From Marinobacter alexandrii (GTDB lineage: Bacteria > Bacteroidota > Bacteroidia > Cytophagales > Cyclobacteriaceae), in assembly GCA_039984955.1 (NCBI GenBank), contig JBDWTN010000007.1:124001-188000 (forward strand): 64,000 bases of DNA. Direction: 5' to 3'. Shown here piece after piece: positions 58,574 through 64,000 of the stretch. The notes below the pieces were generated by a model, which made no database searches, had not been told where the DNA came from, and worked only from the letters and a program-made list of their open reading frames with translations. The position numbers were made by a program, and so were the translations under genes. The number at the start of each line of letters is the position of its first letter. The first letter of the stretch is position 1.

Positions 58574-59158
58574 CTAATGCAATGCGGGTCTTATGGGAAG
58601 TTCATCCAGAATGACTCCCTCCAATTGTTTCATTTCCTCCAACCGATCATACACCTCCTGTTCATCAAAGTAATTAAGCGCCATCTTCACAAATACCTCT
58701 CCATGTCTAGCCTCTGATGCCCAAAGTCGATGATAAAACTGTTTCAAACCTCCTTCCTCTAATGCTTCGTACACTAATCTAAAACGTTCTGCACCTCGTG
58801 TTTCTACCAATGATGCTAATAACAATCGATCCATGAAACGTTCTTCTCTTCCATCTCTACAGATTTTAATCAGCTTTTGCATATACATGTCTTTGGGTAT
58901 TTCATGATTGAGTTGTAAGCCTCTCTGCTGCATGATATCATATACATCTCTAAAATGCTCCAGTTCTTCAACGGATGTATCAATGAGTTCAGGGATAATT
59001 TCTGTACGATTGGGATATTTAGCGACAAGACTCAATGCCATCCCTGAAGCTTTCCTTTCGCAATCGGCATGATCCTGAAGAAAGGAATCAAAATCTGCCA
59101 TCACTGCTTCTACCCATTCTTTTTTTGAGTCTACTGTCAAGTCAATTCTAAACTTCAT
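58574..59158 (-). CDS. miaE: tRNA-(ms2io6A37) hydroxylase
   Basis: 194 residues, a ferritin-like di-iron oxygenase that hydroxylates the isopentenyl group of ms2i6A at position 37 of tRNAs. The iron ligands are visible: the Glu in DCERKASGMALSLVAKYP, EELEHFRDVYDIM (ExxH), LLLASLVETRGAERFRLV with a bridging Glu, and LWASEARHGEVFVKMAL (ExxH). Length is normal. The yqgE gene follows with one base in between, so they form a unit. The reaction needs O2, matching an aerobe. Start at 59158, 68 bases from the divergent pdxH. Confidence 0.93.
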   Translation of the reverse strand: MKFRIDLTVDSKKEWVEAVMADFDSFLQDHADCERKASGMALSLVAKYPNRTEIIPELIDTSVEELEHFRDVYDIMQQRGLQLNHEIPKDMYMQKLIKICRDGREERFMDRLLLASLVETRGAERFRLVYEALEEGGLKQFYHRLWASEARHGEVFVKMALNYFDEQEVYDRLEEMKQLEGVILDELPIRPALH

Positions 59159-59226
59159 CTACCTTTGGATTACTAACTTTTAAATTCAACATAAGTTGTG
59201 TTTCAAAAGTAAACGGAAAGCTGAAC

Positions 59227-59868
59227 ATGAGAGAGGATATTGCTTCTATACGTAAAGAATACACTCAGGCAGAACTGGATGAACAATCTGTTTTGCAGAA
59301 CCCGTTCGAACAATTTGAAAAATGGTTTCAGGAAGCATTAAATAGTGAGATAGTAGAACCTACAGCAATGATCCTTTCTACAGTCAACCCAGAAGGACAA
59401 CCTTATCAGCGGACTGTACTACTTAAAACATTTAATGAAGATGGCTTTGTATTTTATACAAATTATGAAAGTAGAAAAGCAAGTCACTTGAATGAAAATC
59501 CGAAAGTATCACTACTGTTTCCCTGGTATTCTTTAGAGCGCCAAGTCGCCATTACTGGTGAAGTAAAAAAAGTATCTACTAAAGAATCTCTCAATTATTT
59601 CTTATCCAGACCTTCAGGAAGCCAGTTAGGCGCCTGGGTATCCAACCAAAGCGAGGTGATTACTTCCCGGAATATTTTAGAAACGAAGTTGGCTCAGATG
59701 AAACAAAAATTCAAGGATGGAAAGATTCCGCTTCCAGATCATTGGGGTGGATACCGCGTCATTCCCGATTCCATTGAGTTTTGGCAAGGGCGATCGAGTC
59801 GATTGCATGATCGCATCCTATTCGAACAAAGTGAAGGTAATTGGAACATTAGCCGACTTTCTCCCTGA
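59227..59868 (+). CDS. pdxH: Pyridoxamine 5'-phosphate oxidase
   Basis: 213 residues, an FMN enzyme that makes pyridoxal 5'-phosphate from PMP or PNP. Visible: PFEQFEKWFQEALNSEIVEP, MILSTVNPEGQPYQRTVLLK, GFVFYTNYESRKASHLNENP for FMN binding, LLFPWYSLERQVAITGEVKK, LSRPSGSQLGAWVSNQSEVI, and the C-terminal WGGYRVIPDSIEFWQGRSSR followed by LHDRILFEQ and W..RLSP with the final Pro. All are conserved family segments. Its stop overlaps the next ATG (TGATG), so the glycosyltransferase downstream is coupled. Upstream divergent is miaE. Confidence 0.96.
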   Translation: MREDIASIRKEYTQAELDEQSVLQNPFEQFEKWFQEALNSEIVEPTAMILSTVNPEGQPYQRTVLLKTFNEDGFVFYTNYESRKASHLNENPKVSLLFPWYSLERQVAITGEVKKVSTKESLNYFLSRPSGSQLGAWVSNQSEVITSRNILETKLAQMKQKFKDGKIPLPDHWGGYRVIPDSIEFWQGRSSRLHDRILFEQSEGNWNISRLSP

Positions 59869-61061
59869 TGTCTATCTACCTAGAGCGGTATGCCTGGCCG
59901 CACAAACTCTTTCCTGATTATCAACCACCTGGTAACCTGTCTCTGATTGTGGTCATCCCCTGTTTTAAAGAACCAGATTTAATTGGCGCGCTAAACGCAT
60001 TAAATGCATGCGATGAAACACATGGCCAGGTGCTTGTAATCGTTGTAGTGAATGAATCAGAAAATGCTACCAAGAAGGATCAAGCTGCCAATAAGAAAAC
60101 ACTGGATGATCTAAAAAACTATCAAAGCAAACTACCACTATTGATTTCACATCAAAAGCTGCCAAACAAAAAAGCAGGTGTAGGACTTGCTCGAAAAATA
60201 GGAATGGATGAGGCTGTACGAATCTTTCGAAGATCAGGCAATGACGGAGGAATCGTCTGCTTTGATGCAGACTGCCGTTGTGATGCAAACTATCTCGATG
60301 AAATAGAGCTTGCCTTTGCAAATCCTGGAACTCAAGCAGGAGTTGTTTTTTATGAGCATCAACTTCATGGTGTGAATCACGAATCAATCGTTGATTATGA
60401 ATTGTATCTGCGATACTACATTGACGGGTTGAGACATACCGAGTTTCCATATGCTCATCAAACGTTAGGTTCATGTATTACCGTACGAACGTCAATGTAT
60501 GAAAAAGTAGGCGGCATGAATACCCGAAAGGCTGGCGAAGATTTTTACTTTCTCAACAAAACTATTCCACATGGGAAGTTTGTAGAGATCAATAGCACCA
60601 CAGTACGCCCTTCTGATAGGGTTTCTGATCGGGTTCCTTTCGGAACTGGAAAAGCCATAAATGATATGATCCATGCAACGGAAGACTATTCCGTCTATCA
60701 CCCGAATATTTTTGAAGACCTTAAACTCTTCTTCAGTAAAGTGGAGTCTTTTTGGGAAGAAGATATCTGGAAAATCCCCATGACGCTCACTTCTTTTTTG
60801 GGTGATGATTGGGTAGATCAAATTAATGAGGTCAAGAAGCAGGTAAGCTCAAAGGAAGCATTTGTTAGACGTTTCTTTCACTGGTTTGACGCATTCAAGA
60901 TCTTAAAGTTTGTTCATCTGGCTAGAGATGAATTCTATCAGAATGTAGAACTAGAGGAAGCTATTGAATGGCTGAGAGCAAAACATTTATTCCTGAAAGG
61001 CTCCAAAGAATCACTTTTGATCCAATTGCGGTATTTGGATAGAGAGACTGTTAGTTGGTAG
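59868..61061 (+). CDS. Family 2 (GT-A) glycosyltransferase, soluble
   Basis: 397 residues. SLIVVIPCFKEPDLIGALNA begins the nucleotide-binding fold, NKKAGVGLARKIGMDEAV lies before GIVCFDADCRCDANYLDEIE with the DxD metal site (DAD), and MYEKVGGMNTRKAGEDFYFL is the acceptor and ED-like motif. The C-terminal 120 residues (IFEDLKLFFSKVESFWEEDI, LTSFLGDDWVDQINEV) form a helical domain I do not recognise. No membrane segment. Its start overlaps the pdxH stop by one base, yet the functions look unrelated. Sugar donor and acceptor are unknown. Confidence 0.88.
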   Translation: MSIYLERYAWPHKLFPDYQPPGNLSLIVVIPCFKEPDLIGALNALNACDETHGQVLVIVVVNESENATKKDQAANKKTLDDLKNYQSKLPLLISHQKLPNKKAGVGLARKIGMDEAVRIFRRSGNDGGIVCFDADCRCDANYLDEIELAFANPGTQAGVVFYEHQLHGVNHESIVDYELYLRYYIDGLRHTEFPYAHQTLGSCITVRTSMYEKVGGMNTRKAGEDFYFLNKTIPHGKFVEINSTTVRPSDRVSDRVPFGTGKAINDMIHATEDYSVYHPNIFEDLKLFFSKVESFWEEDIWKIPMTLTSFLGDDWVDQINEVKKQVSSKEAFVRRFFHWFDAFKILKFVHLARDEFYQNVELEEAIEWLRAKHLFLKGSKESLLIQLRYLDRETVSW

Positions 61062-61161
61062 TTCACAAGCACAAGCAGTTTTTGATTTTCCTTTTGAGAC
61101 TCTCTCAAAAATGGTTTAGAATCCTCTATCTTAATCGGTTGAATCAAGTTGATAAAATATT

Positions 61162-61959
61162 ATGGCTCCCTCCATTTCAAACATCCGTATCTATCCGATC
61201 AAATCATTGGATCCTGTGGAGCTGCAAGAAGTAGAAATTGGAGTGCACTCGCTAAAAAATGATCGCATCTTCGCCATGATTGCTGAAGATGGTAGGTATG
61301 TGAATGGCAAGCGTACAGGTAGAGTCAACCAATTGCATTCCAAGTTTGACCTAGACAATAAGTCTATCCAACTGACGGAAAGAGGTTTGAATAGCTGGGA
61401 GGTATTTGAACTTCGGGCTGATAATCTTGAACTCCAGTCATACCTGCAGGATTTCTTTGACATGAAACTTCGCCTGGAACATAATGAACAAGGAGAACTC
61501 CTGGATATCCCTCGAAATAGCAGCGTTACTGTTGTAAGTGAGGCTTCCCTCCTTTCTTTGCAGAAAGACTTTCCAACGTTAAGCATAGAAGACTTACGCT
61601 TACGTTTTCGAACGAACATTGAATTAACAGATGTAGATGCCTATTGGGAAGAACAGCTTTTCAATACTCCACAATCCGGCATTCGCTTTAGAATGGGTGA
61701 AGTAGAATGCATCGGCATGTCTCCCAGAGCAAGATGCAACGTCCCTCCTCGCAATCCTATGACAGGCGAAACCGACAAATCCTTTGTGAAAACCTTGATA
61801 AAAAGTAGGGCAGAAAACCTCCCCGAAGAAAGTACACTCGGTCAATTTGGTAATTTCTACCACCTTACCGTGGACACCTATCTTCCTCCCACCGAAACAG
61901 GAAAGATTTTGAAGACAGGCGACAAGGTTGAAATATTGGAGACTGTCCAATTTCAATAG
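61162..61959 (+). CDS. MOSC domain protein (YcbX/mARC-like)
   Basis: 265 residues. The N-terminal MOSC_N beta barrel covers residues 1-110: ISNIRIYPIKSLDPVELQEV and NDRIFAMIAEDGRYVNGKRT. The MOSC domain follows with VVSEASLLSLQKDFPTLSIE, LRLRFRTNIELTDV and the cofactor loop CIGMSPRARCNVPPRNPMTG, in which the Cys of RARCNVP is the predicted molybdenum ligand. YcbX and mARC reduce N-hydroxylated compounds with a molybdenum cofactor. No ferredoxin domain is fused, as it is in YcbX of E. coli, so an electron partner is needed from elsewhere. The start is ATG at 61162, 100 bases after the glycosyltransferase. Confidence 0.92.
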   Translation: MAPSISNIRIYPIKSLDPVELQEVEIGVHSLKNDRIFAMIAEDGRYVNGKRTGRVNQLHSKFDLDNKSIQLTERGLNSWEVFELRADNLELQSYLQDFFDMKLRLEHNEQGELLDIPRNSSVTVVSEASLLSLQKDFPTLSIEDLRLRFRTNIELTDVDAYWEEQLFNTPQSGIRFRMGEVECIGMSPRARCNVPPRNPMTGETDKSFVKTLIKSRAENLPEESTLGQFGNFYHLTVDTYLPPTETGKILKTGDKVEILETVQFQ

Positions 61960-61975
61960 GAGCTCACATAAAACG

Positions 61976-62842
61976 ATGAACGGAAATTTTATAGATGCTT
62001 TTAGAGTTGCTTTCAAAAGCAGATTAGGTGATAAGAACCTGAAAACTCAATGGATTGAAACTGATTTTGGGAAAATCAGAGCGCTTGATACACAAGGGAA
62101 TAAACCAGTAATCATTAATGTTCCAGATGGTCCAAATGTTATTGAACATCATGAGTATTTAATTGAGAAACTTTCTAAAGACTTTCGAGTAATTTGTTTT
62201 GAGTTTCCTGGGTTTGGCTTTTCATACCCTACATTAAAATATGACTACTCACTCGAAAAATCAGTCAGTCTGGTTTTAAATTTAATGAATATTTTAAGAG
62301 TGGAAGAAGCTGCTCTCTCATTTTCTTGTGGCAATGGGTTTTATGCAATTAAAGCCGCCCAAGTAGCCCCAGAACGATTCACTCATCTGTTTTTAGCTCA
62401 AACACCTTCCATACATTTAATGGAAAGCTGGGTATCTAACACCGTTCCTAAGATTTTAACAAAACCAATTCTAGGACAGTTGGCTAATGCATTTTTAGAA
62501 AAAAAATTCGCGAAAAACTGGTATAAGTATGCACTCCCCAAGGGTTCTGATATATCAGGTTATCAAAGTAAGGCTTTGAATTCTTTAAAAAAAGGCGGGT
62601 GTTTTTGCTTATCAGGGCTAGTTCAAGGATTGACTAAGGATAAGAATTCAGCACTCAAAACATTAGAAGTACCAGCAACTTTGGTATGGGGAAATAAGGA
62701 CTTTACCCATCAGAAAACGAACAATAAGTCTATCCTTGAGCACTTACCTAATTGTGAGATAATAGAATTTAATGACTGTGGACATTTTCCTGAATTGGAA
62801 AATTCACACCATTATGTAAAACTTGTAAAAGAACGACTGTAA
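61976..62842 (+). CDS. Alpha/beta hydrolase
   Basis: 288 residues from the ATG at 61976, 16 bases after the MOSC stop; an earlier start would overlap the MOSC gene. The fold reads VIINVPDGPNVIEHHEYLIE (strand 3 and oxyanion region), FRVICFEFPGFGFSYPTLKY, then the nucleophile elbow AALSFSCGNGFYAIKAA (S-F-S-C-G in place of the usual G-x-S-x-G), TLVWGNKDFTHQ with the Asp and FNDCGHFPELENSHHY with the His. The triad is thus complete. Possible esterase, haloalkane dehalogenase-like or C-C hydrolase; the substrate is unknown. The gene is probably in one transcript with the MOSC gene. Confidence 0.87.
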   Translation: MNGNFIDAFRVAFKSRLGDKNLKTQWIETDFGKIRALDTQGNKPVIINVPDGPNVIEHHEYLIEKLSKDFRVICFEFPGFGFSYPTLKYDYSLEKSVSLVLNLMNILRVEEAALSFSCGNGFYAIKAAQVAPERFTHLFLAQTPSIHLMESWVSNTVPKILTKPILGQLANAFLEKKFAKNWYKYALPKGSDISGYQSKALNSLKKGGCFCLSGLVQGLTKDKNSALKTLEVPATLVWGNKDFTHQKTNNKSILEHLPNCEIIEFNDCGHFPELENSHHYVKLVKERL

Positions 62843-62890
62843 AACTGATGAGGATTTCTGAAGATTTCCAGTTTGAATAGTTGTTGATTA

Positions 62891-63910
62891 ATGAAATCTC
62901 TTTTATTGGAAACATCACAAAATAACAACATAGCATCAACCCAGTTAACTCATCGGATCACCATTGCCTGGTCCATATCTGAGTGTGCATTGGGGGGTAT
63001 CATGCATACTGTCCAGTCTCCCTTTACAGGATTGATCGTGGGGGGACTTTCTGTATTATTCATTGCACTGATCGCTTTTCATGCTGAGAAGCCTGCTACT
63101 GAAATCTTGAAATCTGTTGTATTCGTACTCGGCATAAAACTAGCCATCAGTCCACATGCACCTATAGGTGCTTTTTTCGCTGTTGCATTACAAGCTTCAT
63201 TAGGAGCATTATTCTTTCATGTCATTCGAAACTTCACTATTGCAGCTTTGTTCACAGCCATTTTGAGTCTTGTCCTATCAGCAATTCAGAAGATCATCAT
63301 CCTGACCATCTTGTTTGGTGTCAATTTTTGGGAGGCAATCGATCAATTTTCCAAAAGTCTGATAACCAGATTATCAATTTCAGAGATTGACTTTTCACTA
63401 TCCAATTGGCTCATTTTCTCCTATATTGGTTTATATACCATCGGAGGATTGATCGTTGGCATCATCTCAACCAAACTCCCCTCTCTATTCCATCGCAATG
63501 CTAAACAGCTGGATGAACGCATTGCTTCATTTCCATCATTGAATCTTGAGCAGAAAACCACTCATTCTCCAAAGCGAAAATGGATCATGCTTCTTCTCAT
63601 CATATTGGTTGTACTATTTATTCAAGTCCTATTCTTAAGCTATGAATCTGCGATCACACAACTAGTTAGAACTATCATCATCATTAGCGTTTGGTTGATC
63701 ATTGCCCGTCCAGTCTTGGCTTGGGGTATGAAAAGAATCTTCCATGAAAAACAAGCCTCTTTGACCTCTGAAATTGAAGCAGTGCAAGTTCGCATACCTA
63801 TATTGATCGGCTTTGGGCAGTTTGCATGGAAACATCGAAAACAAGGAAGCGGCTATCCATTTACCAACTTCATGACTCTTTATCTCTACTATGCCATCTA
63901 CAAACTGTAG
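62891..63910 (+). CDS. Polytopic membrane protein of unknown family
   Basis: 339 residues with about eight helices. N-terminal half: WSISECALGGIMHTVQSPFT, GLIVGGLSVLFIALIAFHAE, SPHAPIGAFFAVALQASLGA, NFTIAALFTAILSLVLSAI and a loop region with FGVNFWEAIDQF, then LIFSYIGLYTIGGLIVGI. After a charged linker come MLLLIILVVLFIQVLFLSYE and LVRTIIIISVWLIIARPVLA. The N-terminal half has a faint look of an ECF transporter S component (PIGAFFAV, GALFF), but this is not firm. The end overlaps the following P-loop NTPase gene by 20 bases, so the two are coupled and likely act together. Confidence 0.65.
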   Translation: MKSLLLETSQNNNIASTQLTHRITIAWSISECALGGIMHTVQSPFTGLIVGGLSVLFIALIAFHAEKPATEILKSVVFVLGIKLAISPHAPIGAFFAVALQASLGALFFHVIRNFTIAALFTAILSLVLSAIQKIIILTILFGVNFWEAIDQFSKSLITRLSISEIDFSLSNWLIFSYIGLYTIGGLIVGIISTKLPSLFHRNAKQLDERIASFPSLNLEQKTTHSPKRKWIMLLLIILVVLFIQVLFLSYESAITQLVRTIIIISVWLIIARPVLAWGMKRIFHEKQASLTSEIEAVQVRIPILIGFGQFAWKHRKQGSGYPFTNFMTLYLYYAIYKL

Positions 63911-64000
63911 CATTTATATTCTCACTGGAGAAATCCAATCGGGAAAGTCTACCGCATTGTCTGAGTGGATTGATGACATAGAAAAGCAAGGAATGCGTGT
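63891..64000 (+). CDS. P-loop NTPase (THEP1/DUF2478-like), 3' end outside window
   Basis: Only the first 36 codons are visible: MPSTNCSIYILTGEIQSGKS continuing TALSEWIDDIEKQG. The Walker A is GEIQSGKST, following a strand, and after it comes the helix ending KQGMR, the start of the THEP1/NTPase_1 or DUF2478 nucleotide hydrolase fold. Compared with other P-loop types, the IQSG variant and short helix-strand spacing fit small NTPases. Starts inside the preceding membrane-protein gene with a 20-base overlap. The right edge of the window cuts it, so no more can be said. Confidence 0.65.
   Translation, partial: MPSTNCSIYILTGEIQSGKSTALSEWIDDIEKQGMR

Noticed and set aside
60067-60474. 135-codon minus-strand frame within the glycosyltransferase gene
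   Set aside because: No recognisable domain or start context, and the sense strand encodes a clear GT-A fold.
61191-61619. 142-codon minus-strand frame in the MOSC gene
   Set aside because: Arg/Ser-rich translation with no family match; the sense frame has complete MOSC_N and MOSC motifs.
1-64000. CRISPR arrays, prophage, insertion sequences or integrons
   Set aside because: I saw no regularly spaced repeats, no transposase, integrase or phage structural gene, and no terminal inverted repeats with target duplications.

Overview
The window is AT-rich chromosomal DNA from a member of the Bacteroidota, most likely a marine, gliding Cytophagales (Reichenbachiella/Ekhidna-like; the genus is a guess from gene content). 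The evidence is a type IX secretion type B (gliding-motility-associated) C-terminal domain, FtsX-type permeases with the PadR-linked prefix domain, DUF4199, DUF5686, DUF349 and DUF6249 proteins, a stand-alone pdhB, a MiaE-type tRNA hydroxylase, A-rich translation starts, and several promoters of the Bacteroidota form TTG-N20-TAnnTTTG. I see no prophage, insertion sequence, CRISPR array or integron; it reads as ordinary core and lineage-specific genome, tightly packed and on both strands.

Layout. 1-5.6 kb: a PadR regulator (cut by the left edge) translationally coupled to two tandem paralogous ABC permeases. 5.6-8.9 kb: an outer-membrane DUF5686 protein and the tRNA methyltransferase TrmN6. 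8.9-11.6 kb: a BlaR1-like M56 peptidase and BlaI-like repressor operon, with operator-like repeats inside its promoter and a divergent membrane protein. 11.7-14.8 kb: a di-haem peroxidase lipoprotein, rhodanese, sterol-desaturase-like enzyme and a peroxiredoxin-like protein. 14.8-20.9 kb: ddl, small lipoproteins, DoxX, a LuxR-type regulator with DUF4199, a degenerate GH32-like lipoprotein. 21-26 kb: an H1-like basic protein divergent from hisS, then a T9SS-exported protein, YbaB, a glycosyltransferase and PspC. 26-33 kb: an abundant-looking OmpA/TPR lipoprotein, pdhB, a DNA2/NAM7-type helicase and ffh. 33-41.5 kb: DoxX/SGNH pair, an NSS transporter with a 36-residue MetS-like partner and a MazG-like hydrolase, an ABC permease and an OPT transporter. 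41.6-47.5 kb: a DUF4097 solenoid, the tail-specific protease Prc, two small membrane coiled-coil proteins, a VOC protein and an ECF sigma unit with a divergent DUF6249 gene.

47.5-54.3 kb: class II fructose-bisphosphate aldolase, a 3-hydroxyacyl-CoA dehydrogenase, an S9 (oligopeptidase B-like) lipoprotein, and a three-gene overlapping membrane operon (duplicated DUF4389, DUF4870-like, M48 protease). 54.3-59.2 kb: two unknown secreted proteins, tRNA-Thr(TGT) with a broken second copy beside it, a DUF349 protein, YqgE and MiaE. 59.2-64 kb: pdxH coupled to a glycosyltransferase, a MOSC protein, an alpha/beta hydrolase, and a polytopic membrane protein overlapping a P-loop NTPase cut by the right edge.

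No single obviously new system stands out. The best leads are the NSS/MetS/MazG translational unit, the DUF4389-DUF4870-M48 membrane operon, the GH32-like protein that has lost catalytic residues, the outward-facing TGCAACA arms between the ECF sigma gene and its divergent neighbour, the tRNA-Thr relic, and the right-edge membrane protein plus NTPase pair.
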